A stretch of 54,750 nucleotides of DNA from a bacterium UBP6_UBA1177 (GTDB taxonomy: Bacteria > UBP6 > UBA1177): contig DBYV01000008.1 of assembly GCA_002310995.1 (NCBI GenBank), forward strand, positions 5,643 through 60,392. The letters run 5' to 3'. This document shows, piece after piece, positions 35,466-45,317 of the stretch; positions within the stretch are counted from its first letter, which is position 1, and each line of letters begins with the position of its first letter. Made by a program: the position numbers and the translations under genes. The notes beneath the pieces were generated by a model. That model saw only the letters and a list, made by a program, of their open reading frames with translations. It was not told the origin of the DNA and made no database searches.

Positions 35466-36953
35466 TTATTTTTTACATTTACCGACTTTATATAAAGTGC
35501 CGTCTTTTGTTTCTATTACTTTTTCTATTTCACAATATTTTTTGTGTTCCTTATAAGAATAAGACAATGAAGATGGGATGTTAAAAAATATCAGAAAACT
35601 TCTTTCAAAATCTGAGTATCTTAAGTTCAAGATTCGAGCTGCATCAATCTTTCTGTCAACCAAAAATAATGCAAAAGGGTCGTTGGAAAAAACAGTGTCT
35701 GCAGGGTGGATAATATCTTGATTTTTTAAATAAGAAACAAGTTCGTTTTCTTGCCAAAAAGTGGAATGATATCCATATATTCCATGACTTTTTCTATAGT
35801 TTGTGTCACGTAAAGTGTTCACAATAGAGGCAATTAGTATAAGTAAAGATAGTCCTGATAAAATGTTGAATAAAAATCGGTTTTTGCTGTTCGGCGTAGT
35901 TAATATATTGCAAGATGAGAAAGTAAAATATGCAATAATTAGAGCAAAAGGAAATATGGGGGCCATCAATCTGTCATCTATCAAATTGTAGGCAGTAGTT
36001 GTGGAAGAAATAATAATAAAAACAGAATAAACTAGTATAAAACAAAAAGAAAATTTGACGGTTTCAGGCAGTTTAACGCAAGAGTGAATCAAAGATGTGA
36101 AATTCATGTTGTGTCTTGCAAGAATAATATATAAATATGCTCCCAGAACTAACAATAAAAAAGCAAACAAAAATGAGTAGGAACCATTAAACCATGATGT
36201 AACGGTGGAAAAAGCTCTGTTACAATTGGAAATTAATCCAGTGTTAGAGGTTGATCTTGGTCCCATCAAAGTTTTGCTAAAATAATAATTTCTGGCAAGG
36301 TAAATAATGTAAGTTAAGGTAGGAATAGAGGCATAACAAAAGCATTTCTTGATTTTTTCGGCTAATTCTATTTTTTGAATGAAAATATACAGACATACTG
36401 TCACAACAATTGTGACTCCGGCATATCGAGAGAGAATCGCCAAGGAAGTCAACAAACCACATAGAATCATGTGCTTATAATCTGTTTTTGTTAAAGAAAA
36501 AACAATTAATAATAGAATAAAAATAAATAATGGTTCACTCCATGCAAAAGAAAAAACAAAATTAAATGGAATAGACCATGGTATAAAAAATCCAAAAACA
36601 ATAGAAAATTTCTGGGAAATTCTTTTAAGCAGTGTAATTGTAAAAAGACAGCAAAAGAATATCAAACAGCAATTAAGGTGTCTTGCAAAAATTACAGGAT
36701 CTAAATTCAATGTTTTTGAAAAGACAGCAACTATAATCGGATACAAAGGTGGCCAGTTGGCATCATTATTGGTGATGATGAATTTTATCCCGTTATCCAA
36801 AATATTTTGAGACCATTTCATATAAACCGTTGAATCTGGAGACAAATTGATTCCATATTTTGCGGTCTGGATACATATCAAAAAAGCTGAAAGTAGTGAA
36901 ACGAGGAAAGAAATGATATAAAATAAAATATAATATTTCGTTTTGATTTTCAT
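35466..36953 (-). CDS. multi-span membrane glycosyltransferase-like protein (GT-C fold)
   Basis: A 495-residue integral membrane protein with about eleven hydrophobic helices. The first loop LSPDSTVYMKWSQNIL followed by NWPPLYPIIVAV matches the PMT/ArnT-type GT-C plan, in which an Asp in the first external loop is catalytic and a polyprenyl-phosphate sugar is the donor. It is AT-rich. A flippase or polymerase cannot be excluded. It overlaps the downstream end of the GT4 at 36950 by 4 nt. Confidence 0.7.
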   Translation of the reverse strand: MKIKTKYYILFYIISFLVSLLSAFLICIQTAKYGINLSPDSTVYMKWSQNILDNGIKFIITNNDANWPPLYPIIVAVFSKTLNLDPVIFARHLNCCLIFFCCLFTITLLKRISQKFSIVFGFFIPWSIPFNFVFSFAWSEPLFIFILLLIVFSLTKTDYKHMILCGLLTSLAILSRYAGVTIVVTVCLYIFIQKIELAEKIKKCFCYASIPTLTYIIYLARNYYFSKTLMGPRSTSNTGLISNCNRAFSTVTSWFNGSYSFLFAFLLLVLGAYLYIILARHNMNFTSLIHSCVKLPETVKFSFCFILVYSVFIIISSTTTAYNLIDDRLMAPIFPFALIIAYFTFSSCNILTTPNSKNRFLFNILSGLSLLILIASIVNTLRDTNYRKSHGIYGYHSTFWQENELVSYLKNQDIIHPADTVFSNDPFALFLVDRKIDAARILNLRYSDFERSFLIFFNIPSSLSYSYKEHKKYCEIEKVIETKDGTLYKVGKCKK

Positions 36954-38164
36954 TTCAAAAGCTCCTCATAAAGCCGCAGATATTCTAGCACCATTCTTTC
37001 AGAAGAGAATTTTTTGCTGGCAGCTACGGCGTTTTCAGCCATTTTTTCTCTCAATTCATCGTTGTCAAGCAGTTTTTCCAAAGCTTCAACCAGTTTCTCG
37101 CCGTTTTTGTATTCAACAACAAAGCCAGAAATTCCATTTTCAACAATTTCAGGCACTCCGCCGGTCTCAAATGTGGCAACTGGAAGTCCGCATGCAAGAG
37201 ATTCTATTGCAGTCAAAGGGCAGTTGTCAGCCAATGTCGGGAAAAGATAGATATCTGCTGCGGAATAAAGTTTTGCCATGGTTTGAGCATTGTTGACATA
37301 TCCGTAGTCCAGCCAATTTTCCGAAAGTTGTCCAATGTTGCCGCCGATATTTAAAAAGAGAATATCATTGCGATTTTGTAATTTTTCAAAAGCCAGTGAA
37401 ACAAATTCGCCGCCTTTGAAGGGGTTCTGGACTCCGCCGTCTGCTGAAAAAAGGAGGATTTTTTTGTTTTCAGGTAGTCCGAGTTCTTTTCTTGCTGCAG
37501 ATTTATCGGTTTTTTTGAAGGTTTCAAGATCAATTCCGTTGTAAATGAGACGGACATCCTTATTTTTCAGAAAGCTTTCTTCAACACATTTTTTAAGCCA
37601 AAGTGATGGAGCGACTATTGTAAAATCAACAGAATTAAAGACTTTATTTTTATAATTCCACAAAAATTTGGTGCGGTCTTTTTTGAGTGCCGGATAAATA
37701 TCCAGTTTTTCGCAGTTTCCACATCCAGTTTTCCATTTTTTACATTCAAAGGAGTGGGCGCAGTGCCCTGTGATCGGGAACATATCGTGAAATGTCCAAA
37801 CAATCGGAGCAATTTTTGGAAGTTTAGACAGAAGATTTGTCTGAAAGTAGCCACCGTGAATATTGTGAATGTGAATTATGTCGGGCGAAATTTTGCTGGC
37901 GGTTGTTAAAATCAATCTCGATTCTATCGGTAGAAAACTGTAGAGAAAACCTTGTTCAGAAAGAATTCTGGAAAATTTTTTGTAGCCGAAAATCGAAGTT
38001 TTTTCACTTGTACGAAAAACATTTTTGACATTTTCATCAGAAATTTCTTTAACAATAAAATATTGTTCAACATTATGATTTTGCTTTAGATTTTTTGCGA
38101 GTATCTGCATCAGCAGGGCTGCTCCGCCTTGAGAAAAAATTGTATTAATATGAAGAATTTTCAA
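36950..38164 (-). CDS. family 4 glycosyltransferase, paralogue of 30595-31821
   Basis: A 404-residue GT-B transferase sharing the IHIHNIHGGYFQTNLL, TFHDMFPITGHCAHSFECKK and GGVQNPFKGGEF blocks with the gene at 30595. The first 100 residues and the E-x7-E neighbourhood differ: here the motif region reads DNCPLTAIESLACG, where the first Glu position is an Asn/Asp-type residue rather than Glu. That change may affect donor handling. It overlaps both neighbours by 4 nt. Confidence 0.91.
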   Translation of the reverse strand: MKILHINTIFSQGGAALLMQILAKNLKQNHNVEQYFIVKEISDENVKNVFRTSEKTSIFGYKKFSRILSEQGFLYSFLPIESRLILTTASKISPDIIHIHNIHGGYFQTNLLSKLPKIAPIVWTFHDMFPITGHCAHSFECKKWKTGCGNCEKLDIYPALKKDRTKFLWNYKNKVFNSVDFTIVAPSLWLKKCVEESFLKNKDVRLIYNGIDLETFKKTDKSAARKELGLPENKKILLFSADGGVQNPFKGGEFVSLAFEKLQNRNDILFLNIGGNIGQLSENWLDYGYVNNAQTMAKLYSAADIYLFPTLADNCPLTAIESLACGLPVATFETGGVPEIVENGISGFVVEYKNGEKLVEALEKLLDNDELREKMAENAVAASKKFSSERMVLEYLRLYEELLK

Positions 38165-39081
38165 TTAAACAACCTCTTCCAAATTTTTCTTATAAATCTT
38201 TTCAGAGAATACCTAGGCGGTGGATCAAAAACTTTTCGGAAGTTTTTTAATATCTTTTTGTTGGATTTAACTGTTTCAATTTGCGGCATCCAGTCATCAT
38301 CAAGAGTAGTGATCAATTTTTCGTCTGCACCGGTATGGGTGCCGCTGCTGTCGAGGCCGACATTTGTAACGAGTGATTTTACAGGGCGGATGTTGAATTT
38401 GTTCTGTTTGAACATTGAATAGTCAAATCTGATAGCCCAAGAATCTATTTTTCCTTCCATTTGGGCTTTGAGCATTCCGCTCATGTCTGCTCCGCCGCGA
38501 TTGAATGCTTTTTGAAGTTTTGTGTTCTCAGAAAACTTTTTAAAATCAACAACTTCCCAGTCAATAGTGTTCCAGCGGTTTTTCCATGTTGCCCATCCCC
38601 AAGAAGCATGGCGGTATGAAAGATAGAGGTCGTGTTTGTAATTTTTCTGAATTTCCATGGTTTTTGCCGGATAATTGTATCCGCTTACAGAAAAAATCTG
38701 ATCGTCGTTTTCGAAGAAATCCAAAGCTTCGTTCATAAAACGCAGGAAATATTTTGAAGTTACCAAATCATCTTCTACGACAATAGCTTTGCCGAATTTA
38801 TTGATGATTTTTGAGACTCCTGCGATAACGGAATTAGCCAGACCGCAGTTTGTTTCTTTTTCGCAGATTGTTACGGATTTAAATCCTGATATTTTATGAA
38901 TGTATTCGCGAACTTGTTTGATTTTTTCTTTCTGTTCATCGGTTGCATTTACTTTAGGACCGTCGGCAAAAATATAGAGATCGCTCTCAGAAGACAAATC
39001 ATTTTTTTGTAGTGCTTCAACTGTCTGCTGAGTATGCCACGGGCGGTTGTAGACAAATAATATTATCGGAGCCAATGACAT
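38161..39081 (-). CDS. GNT-I-like glycosyltransferase, paralogue of 31818-32738
   Basis: A 306-residue protein, equal in length to its paralogue. Shared blocks include APIILFVYNRPWHTQQTVEA, AIVVEDDLVTSKYFL with the metal-binding EDD, SWGWATWKNRWNTIDWE and LDSSGTH. The order transferase-GNT-I-like-GT4, with a 4-nt overlap into the GT4, is the same in both blocks. It overlaps its upstream neighbour by one base. Confidence 0.82.
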   Translation of the reverse strand: MSLAPIILFVYNRPWHTQQTVEALQKNDLSSESDLYIFADGPKVNATDEQKEKIKQVREYIHKISGFKSVTICEKETNCGLANSVIAGVSKIINKFGKAIVVEDDLVTSKYFLRFMNEALDFFENDDQIFSVSGYNYPAKTMEIQKNYKHDLYLSYRHASWGWATWKNRWNTIDWEVVDFKKFSENTKLQKAFNRGGADMSGMLKAQMEGKIDSWAIRFDYSMFKQNKFNIRPVKSLVTNVGLDSSGTHTGADEKLITTLDDDWMPQIETVKSNKKILKNFRKVFDPPPRYSLKRFIRKIWKRLFN

Positions 39082-40022
39082 TAAAAATCTCCAAGTAATT
39101 TTTTAATCATTTTTCCAACAAATCCTTTGATCAAGTATTTTGGACGGTGATATTTTGCTTTTAATTCTAGTAATATATCTAAATTATTTGGTTTTGTGCT
39201 TTCTGCAGATTGAGACAGTTCAAAGATATAGCCTATCTGATTGACCAAAAATTCGCACAAAAAGTGTTGCCTGTCGATTTTGTTTTCTGTTGCGAATCTG
39301 TCCAGAGAGTGAGTCATTTCAATCAAATCTTCCAGTCTTTTTTGAGACATAGTCGTTTGAGTTGTTGAGGTCGGATTGATTCTGCGGAAATAAGCACTAT
39401 ACGGGATAAAACAGAATGAATCCACTGAAGCCAACAAAATTGCAGTAAAATCAGTGTCTTCGTGCCAAACTCTTTCCCGGAATCTAAAGTTTTGGACGAC
39501 ACTCCTTTTTGTCAGATAAGTGCAAGACGAAACATTCAAATTATAAAACTTAATTTCTTTCCAATTTGTTTTGGGATGATAAATCTTGTTGATTTGAACT
39601 CCTTGAAAATACTGGGGATAAGAAAACATCTGATTTTCTTCTGTTTCAGTGAATTGGACTGCCGTGAAACAGAGCATGTCAACATTGAACTTTTTAATTG
39701 CATCATAAAGAATTTGACAAGCCTTGGTATCAATGTAGTCGTCGCTGTCAATGAACCAAATATATTTTCCAGTTGCGACTTCCAGACCTTTATTTCTTGC
39801 AGTTCCCTGTTTTTTGTTTTCTTCATGCCTGAAAATTTTAATTCTTGAATCTTTTTGCTGGTAGTCCTTAAGAGTTGTGTAAGAATTATCTGTTGAACAA
39901 TCGTCAACGCAGATGATTTCAATATCTTTGAGTGTTTGATTGACACAGGAATCGAGACATTCCGCCAGATATTTTTCAACATTGTAAACTGGAATAATTA
40001 TTGAGATCTTAGGAATATTCAT
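39081..40022 (-). CDS. family 2 glycosyltransferase
   Basis: A 313-residue GT-A transferase: ISIIIPVYNVEKYLAECLDS, IICVDDCSTDNSYTTLK, GKYIWFIDSDDYIDTKACQI and VWHEDTDFTAILL. This is the EpsJ/WbbL-like branch of GT2. It overlaps the upstream gene by 4 nt and the downstream gene by 1, so it is translationally coupled on both sides. Sugar unknown. Confidence 0.92.
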   Translation of the reverse strand: MNIPKISIIIPVYNVEKYLAECLDSCVNQTLKDIEIICVDDCSTDNSYTTLKDYQQKDSRIKIFRHEENKKQGTARNKGLEVATGKYIWFIDSDDYIDTKACQILYDAIKKFNVDMLCFTAVQFTETEENQMFSYPQYFQGVQINKIYHPKTNWKEIKFYNLNVSSCTYLTKRSVVQNFRFRERVWHEDTDFTAILLASVDSFCFIPYSAYFRRINPTSTTQTTMSQKRLEDLIEMTHSLDRFATENKIDRQHFLCEFLVNQIGYIFELSQSAESTKPNNLDILLELKAKYHRPKYLIKGFVGKMIKKLLGDF

Positions 40023-40831
40023 CGATTAATCCACAACTCATGAAGTTTCAAGAGCACTTTTGTCAAAAACCTCAAGAGTGATTTCTTTGTTTGTCGGAGC
40101 TTTATTGTTTCTTCCCTTTTTTGTTTTTGTTCTATTTCTTCAATTTCATTTTTGCTGAAGTAGTTTTCTTGAAAAATCTTTCTTTCTGCCAAGTCAAGCT
40201 TTCTGTTTGTTGAACTTATACCGTCATTTAAAAATACTGAAATGATTTGATCGATATATTTTGTAGAAACTTTGCAATCACATAATAGTTTTTTGTTTAT
40301 GATGTTGTCTGAAATTATTTTAAAATTTTCCTCATAACCGCCGAATTTTTCAAAGACATCTTTTTTATAAAATGTTGCTTGATGCGGTAGAGTATTTACG
40401 AAAAAAAAATTGACTCCAAGTGTTTCTCCAACTGCTTTTATATGGTATTCTCCCGATTTAGGATTTACGCATAAAAGGTCACCATATATAACATCAAAAA
40501 GTGAATTTTTAAACAAATTCATCAATGATTTGATAACATTGTAATGAATCAGGTAATCTCCGGCATTGAGAAAAAGGAGATATTCTCCAGTCGCCATTTT
40601 TATTCCTTTGTTCATTGCGTTGTATATGCCGGAATCAGGCTCACTTATCCATTTTATAGGATATTTATTCGAATATTGCTGAATGATTTCATCTGTTTTG
40701 TCTGTGGAAGCTCCGTCAATGACAACGTATTCAATATTTTCTTTGAAACAGTTCTGTGACATAACGCTGAGCATCGTTCTTTCAATGGCATTTTCCGCAT
40801 TTTTGCAGACTGTAATGATTGAGATTTTCAT
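40019..40831 (-). CDS. family 2 glycosyltransferase (WcaA-like), block copy
   Basis: A 270-residue GT-A transferase nearly identical over its first 95 residues to the one at 34666 (ISIITVCKNAENAIERTMLS, SEPDSGIYNAMNKG, FLNAGDYLI). The C-terminus is different and lysine-rich. It heads the second transferase block, just 4 nt downstream of the GT4 at 40836. Confidence 0.91.
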   Translation of the reverse strand: MKISIITVCKNAENAIERTMLSVMSQNCFKENIEYVVIDGASTDKTDEIIQQYSNKYPIKWISEPDSGIYNAMNKGIKMATGEYLLFLNAGDYLIHYNVIKSLMNLFKNSLFDVIYGDLLCVNPKSGEYHIKAVGETLGVNFFFVNTLPHQATFYKKDVFEKFGGYEENFKIISDNIINKKLLCDCKVSTKYIDQIISVFLNDGISSTNRKLDLAERKIFQENYFSKNEIEEIEQKQKREETIKLRQTKKSLLRFLTKVLLKLHELWINR

Positions 40832-40835
40832 TTAT

Positions 40836-42059
40836 TTACATATCCCAGAAGTTGCGCAAATGTACTGCTTCTAAAAAAATCTTGTTAATGGAATTCAGGA
40901 ATAAATCAAATTTAAATAAACATTCTGAATTGTGAGCCATGATAAGCCTTGCATATTCATCCCTGTTATTAAATGCTTTTTCCATTGCGTCACAAATATT
41001 CTGACTATCAAGAGGATTAACATATAATGCGGCATCAGCGAGTTCTTCTCTATGCCCGTTAAAATCAGAACAAATCACCGGACAACCTAGTTCCATTGCT
41101 TCTAACAGCGGCATATTCGTCGGCCCCATAAGAGTGGGCATAACAAGCGCGATTGCATTTTGATACAATGTGAAAACCGTTTCCGTTGATACAAATCCTG
41201 CAAATACAACTTTATCTTCAATTCCCAAATCTGAGCAAACTGATTTTATATATCTTTCATTACCCTGGTCACTGCCGGTAAATACAAGACGGCAATCAGT
41301 ATGATCAGATAAAAATCGTGAAAATGCCAGCAGAAGTGTATAATGATTCTTGTGTGCCCAGAACTGCGCCGGATAATAAAAAAAGTTATGCTGTTTTAAC
41401 TTCAAACTATCCAGAATTTCATATTGTCTTCGCTTTTGCACATTGACCGAAGAGGCTTCTCCTGAAAATATTCTTGATACTTTCAAACGATCCGGATTCA
41501 GGTGTGTGTAACGGATCAGTTCGTCTCGTCCGGCTTCGGACTCACATATAACCATTAATGCCCTTGGCAGCACATTGTTATAAAACCATTCTCTATGATT
41601 AAAGTTGTTCTCCGATGCGACTTCCGGAAAAGCCCATGTGCTTCTATGTCCCATATCCCAATTCGTTGCTATAAACGGGAATGATAATAGTGGTTGAATA
41701 TATGTATGTTGAATAGGATAATAAAGCAGTTCGATTTCGGCATTTTTGAGTGTTTGCAAATATAAATTCTGTCTGTCTCTTTTTTGCCTTTCATTTATCC
41801 TGTGCAAAAAACGATCTTGTATTAATGGAATCTTAGTTAATATTCTCTCAACAAACGAAACCTTTGTGCGGTTTGTATTATCAAGCGAAATGCAAGGTCT
41901 GTTCAAGGATGTTGGAGAATCGCCTTCTTTTACGAATACAATTTCTATTTTATCATCAAAATTATAAGTATCGAATCCGTGTATTAGTCTATTGTAATAC
42001 GAATAACTTCCGCCTTTTTCCGGCTTCCAATTTCCATTAAGCCATACACCTATCTTCAT
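40836..42059 (-). CDS. family 4 glycosyltransferase, mannosyltransferase-like
   Basis: A 407-residue GT-B transferase. It starts IGVWLNGNWKPEKGGSYSYY, has ICESEAGRDELIRY, the donor-side block FFYYPAQFWAHKNHYTLLLA, and PTLMGPTNMPLLEAMELGCP in the place of the E-x7-E motif. The PAQFWAHKNH block is typical of mannosyl/rhamnosyl GT4 enzymes of O-antigen clusters. It overlaps the aminotransferase gene by ATGA, and the two may act on the same amino sugar. Confidence 0.9.
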   Translation of the reverse strand: MKIGVWLNGNWKPEKGGSYSYYNRLIHGFDTYNFDDKIEIVFVKEGDSPTSLNRPCISLDNTNRTKVSFVERILTKIPLIQDRFLHRINERQKRDRQNLYLQTLKNAEIELLYYPIQHTYIQPLLSFPFIATNWDMGHRSTWAFPEVASENNFNHREWFYNNVLPRALMVICESEAGRDELIRYTHLNPDRLKVSRIFSGEASSVNVQKRRQYEILDSLKLKQHNFFYYPAQFWAHKNHYTLLLAFSRFLSDHTDCRLVFTGSDQGNERYIKSVCSDLGIEDKVVFAGFVSTETVFTLYQNAIALVMPTLMGPTNMPLLEAMELGCPVICSDFNGHREELADAALYVNPLDSQNICDAMEKAFNNRDEYARLIMAHNSECLFKFDLFLNSINKIFLEAVHLRNFWDM

Positions 42060-43180
42060 TGTTGAAAAGCCTTTATTAATTTACAAATACCGTAAATATC
42101 ACTTTCATTCAGGCAACTTGCAGAGGGCAGATATAATCCCTGAGCAGTCAGCTTGTCTGTCACAATATATTCACCGGAGCAGTCACATCCATATTTTTTT
42201 AATGAAGGCTGTCTGTGCATTCCTACAAACAATTGCCGTGTATCTACATTGTTTTCTTTTAAATATGCGCACAATTCATCCTTTGTATGCCCGTATTTTG
42301 AAGCATCAACAAGTATGGCATTCATCCATGATACACTTAAATATCCGTCAGGAATCAACTGAAAAATAATCCCGGAAACATCTTTAAGATATTTACGGTA
42401 TAATTTATTATTGTGTCTGTGCATTTTCTTATATTCATCAGCCTTTTCTACTTGAGCCAGACCAACAGCTGCCACCAAATTACTCATACGATAATTATAA
42501 CCGATATTTTCATGCAAATAATTACGGGGACCATCTAGAGGAAAACATACATTCTTGTAATACCTCAGACGATTGTAAATATTCTCGTCGTTTGTTACGA
42601 CCATTCCTCCTTCGCCCGTGGTTATGTTTTTATTAGCGAAAAAACTGAAGGCGGCAAGATTGGAAACAGAACCGGATCGGTGCCCTTTGTATTCTGCACC
42701 GTGAGCTTCAGCCGCATCTTCTATCACTAGCAACCCGTGTTTTCTGGCGATATCGGTAACAGCATCCATATCACACATTAAACCGAACAAATGCACAGGG
42801 ATAATTGCCTTTGTTTTTGATGTTATTTTTTCCTCTATTTTGGAAATATCAATATTCCATGTTTCAGGATCGGCATCTACAAAGACCGGCTTGGCTCCCG
42901 TATAACAGACAGCAAAAGCCGTTGCTATCATGGTAAAATCTGGAATGATGACCTCATCACCTTCTCCTATTCCGGCGGCTACTAATGCCAAATGCAAAGC
43001 TACAGTTCCATTACAAACAGCAACGCCGTACTTGCAACCGCAATAATCCGCAAACCGTTCCTCAAATTCGCGTACATATTTGCCTGCCGACGAAATCCAG
43101 CCTGTCTGCACGGCATCGGTCACATATTTCAACTCATTGCCCAACAAAGTTGGTTCACATACTGGAATATACTTACTCAT
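42056..43180 (-). CDS. DegT/DnrJ/EryC1 aminotransferase, perosamine synthase-like
   Basis: A 374-residue PLP enzyme of the sugar aminotransferase family. Lys184 in SFFANKNITTGEGGM is the internal aldimine; DAAEAHG (155-161) and the N-terminal PVCEPTLLGNELKYV/GWISSAGK blocks closely follow GDP-perosamine synthases. It would aminate a 4-keto nucleotide sugar. The 4,6-dehydratase that makes the keto sugar is not in the window, so the exact product is unproved. It overlaps the cupin gene by 8 nt. Confidence 0.9.
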   Translation of the reverse strand: MSKYIPVCEPTLLGNELKYVTDAVQTGWISSAGKYVREFEERFADYCGCKYGVAVCNGTVALHLALVAAGIGEGDEVIIPDFTMIATAFAVCYTGAKPVFVDADPETWNIDISKIEEKITSKTKAIIPVHLFGLMCDMDAVTDIARKHGLLVIEDAAEAHGAEYKGHRSGSVSNLAAFSFFANKNITTGEGGMVVTNDENIYNRLRYYKNVCFPLDGPRNYLHENIGYNYRMSNLVAAVGLAQVEKADEYKKMHRHNNKLYRKYLKDVSGIIFQLIPDGYLSVSWMNAILVDASKYGHTKDELCAYLKENNVDTRQLFVGMHRQPSLKKYGCDCSGEYIVTDKLTAQGLYLPSASCLNESDIYGICKLIKAFQQ

Positions 43181-43610
43181 TTTGCTTAATTATAACATTA
43201 TTGTCGCTCACAGCATCAAATCTAGTCTTATCCATTTCTCCGCAATAAGGCCCTTGCTTTACTTCTATCATTTCTGTCGGTTCCAGCATCTTAAAACCAT
43301 GACCGCCGTGAGCAAGCAACACGATATCTCCTTTTTGTAAAATATGGCTCTCAATGTAATTGCACCCGGCATCATAAAAATCGACCCGCACCTTTCCAGA
43401 TTTTATAAACAACACTTCCTGTGTCAAATCCACTTTTCGTTCCACTAAATTATGTACGTGCGGCGGAATAACATAATCCTTAGGCCGGTTCATATAACCC
43501 AACTGCTGCGAAAAATCATCAGGCGTAAAGAAGTCAATGCCGTCCTTGTTGTATTCTGTCGGAATGATAATTCCGAGAATCTTATCATTATGAATAATTT
43601 TTGTAATCAT
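43173..43610 (-). CDS. cupin-fold protein of the sugar locus
   Basis: A 145-residue small barrel protein. PPHVHNLVERKVDLTQEVLFIKSG supplies a cupin metal site (HxH and a Glu), followed by the second strand block GDIVLLAHGGHGFKMLE with a His. Related cupins beside sugar aminotransferases include ketoisomerases and WbuC-type proteins; I cannot assign a reaction. It lies between the aminotransferase and a methyltransferase in a tightly packed AT-rich stretch. Confidence 0.72.
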   Translation of the reverse strand: MITKIIHNDKILGIIIPTEYNKDGIDFFTPDDFSQQLGYMNRPKDYVIPPHVHNLVERKVDLTQEVLFIKSGKVRVDFYDAGCNYIESHILQKGDIVLLAHGGHGFKMLEPTEMIEVKQGPYCGEMDKTRFDAVSDNNVIIKQNE

Positions 43611-43616
43611 ATTTTG

Positions 43617-44366
43617 TTATCTTTTTTTTAGAATAAAGCACACGCCCCATGTATTACAACTCGGCAAATTCGATGTTAAAAATTCCTCTGTTTTTAATAT
43701 ATCGAAACCTGTATCATCTGCCAGTAAAGCCATCTCAGGTATTGAAAAATGCCTCATTTTATGAACTTCATTTATTATTGTTCCGTTGCCGTTGCATTTG
43801 TCGGTTATATGTACCTCGAAATTTACGTCAACCACATTAGTATCGTAATGACAAGTCGATTCCGCTAAACGAACAACGTCAATATTGTCGTTACTAAACC
43901 GCTTAATCCGAGTTTCCGGTTTTTGCGTATATACAGCAGGTGTAAACCAGACATCAAACAGAAATATTCCATCGGATTCAAGATGTTTGTGGACACAACG
44001 GAAACATTTCTTGATTTCATCATTTTCGTTTAGATAACTGATTACATGAAACAATGCTATTGCAGCATCAAATTTTTTTCCTATAGAAAAATCTGTCATA
44101 TCGCCAATCATCGGTTCATAGTTGTGAATTTGCTTCGCAAGAGCCTCTTTTACCATTGTTTCACTACGTTCGATACCTGTTACATGCAAACCCAAATTTG
44201 TTAAAAATTTGGCATGGTTGCCTGTTCCGCTTCCTAATTCTATAATATCGTGAATGTGGCTATTGTGCCTTAATAATGTCTCGTAAACATATTTAGCTTC
44301 ACCTGCATAATCTTTATCCTGATACAAAAGATCGTAATATTTACTGTATAAATTGAAGTTATCCAT
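43617..44366 (-). CDS. SAM-dependent methyltransferase
   Basis: A 249-residue class I methyltransferase. Motif I IIELGSGTGNHAKFL is near residue 47, motif II ending with TGIERSETMVKEA follows, and FDAAIALFHVISYLNENDE gives motif IV. It may methylate the nucleotide sugar or the glycan end. I take the ATG at 44366 rather than the TTG at 44393 because family similarity begins at FNLYSKYYDLLYQ; the start then overlaps the upstream gene end by 8 nt. Confidence 0.87.
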   Translation of the reverse strand: MDNFNLYSKYYDLLYQDKDYAGEAKYVYETLLRHNSHIHDIIELGSGTGNHAKFLTNLGLHVTGIERSETMVKEALAKQIHNYEPMIGDMTDFSIGKKFDAAIALFHVISYLNENDEIKKCFRCVHKHLESDGIFLFDVWFTPAVYTQKPETRIKRFSNDNIDVVRLAESTCHYDTNVVDVNFEVHITDKCNGNGTIINEVHKMRHFSIPEMALLADDTGFDILKTEEFLTSNLPSCNTWGVCFILKKR

Positions 44367-45282
44367 GATGTAATTTATGAATTGTTTTAACAATATTACG
44401 TTTAAATATGTTGTATTTGTTTTTGACAGCTTTTTTTAGAATGATTAGTTTTAGTTCAGGCATTAGATGAAAAATTGTTTTTTTATATTCTTGTTCAAAA
44501 GTTTTGTCTGTATAGTTGCGTAAAATATTTAGCACCCGCTCTCCATACATAAGATAACTATCATAATGCCCCATCCATTCCTGCTGATGCTTTTCCAATA
44601 AGTATAGATATCCTTTTATCTCTCGTTTTTTATCAGCTGATATTGTATCGCACCCTCCAACATAGTAGTCCACTAATATTTTTGGAACAGTTGTATATGT
44701 CGCAACTTTGCTCAATCTAATATGAGTTTCCCATTCTTGCATAGATGGGCAATCATCATCAAGACCACCTATTTCCATTAACTTGCTTCTTTTTATTATA
44801 GCCCCGTTAAAATCAACATAAATCTTTCCTGTCAAAAGCTGCTCTTGAATATTTCCGCCACATATCCATTCAAACTTACCAACAATTTCACCAGAATTAC
44901 GATTGATAACATTTGAGAAACACGTATATACATCTGATTTTTTATCATCTGTCATTATGGCATTTACCATAGTGTCCAACAAATCGTTGTGCATAATATC
45001 ATCAGAATCAAAGAACACAATCCATTCTGATGTAGCATGATATATTCCTGTATTTCTTGCTCCTTGGGCACCTTTTTTTCGCTCATTCAGCACATAATGA
45101 AAACGATTGTCTTTTTGTTCATATTTTTCGATTAATTTCCTGGTATTATCTGTAGAGAAATCATCAACAATAAGACATTCCCAATTTTGATATGTTTGAG
45201 CAAGAACACTGTCAAGAGTTCTTGCAATAATAGCTGCTCGATTATATGTCGGAATAACAACTGAAATCTGTGGGGTCGTCAT
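44359..45282 (-). CDS. family 2 glycosyltransferase
   Basis: A 307-residue GT-A transferase: ISVVIPTYNRAAIIARTLDS, LIVDDFSTDNTRKL, WIVFFDSDDIMHNDL and MQEWETHIRLS. The start at 45282 is preferred to the TTG at 45294 because GGTGAG lies at correct spacing. It belongs to the AT-rich middle part of the locus (about 40.8-47.7 kb). Confidence 0.91.
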   Translation of the reverse strand: MTTPQISVVIPTYNRAAIIARTLDSVLAQTYQNWECLIVDDFSTDNTRKLIEKYEQKDNRFHYVLNERKKGAQGARNTGIYHATSEWIVFFDSDDIMHNDLLDTMVNAIMTDDKKSDVYTCFSNVINRNSGEIVGKFEWICGGNIQEQLLTGKIYVDFNGAIIKRSKLMEIGGLDDDCPSMQEWETHIRLSKVATYTTVPKILVDYYVGGCDTISADKKREIKGYLYLLEKHQQEWMGHYDSYLMYGERVLNILRNYTDKTFEQEYKKTIFHLMPELKLIILKKAVKNKYNIFKRNIVKTIHKLHHG

Positions 45283-45317
45283 AATCTCACCCAATCATTA
45301 GGAATAAACTTAACAAT

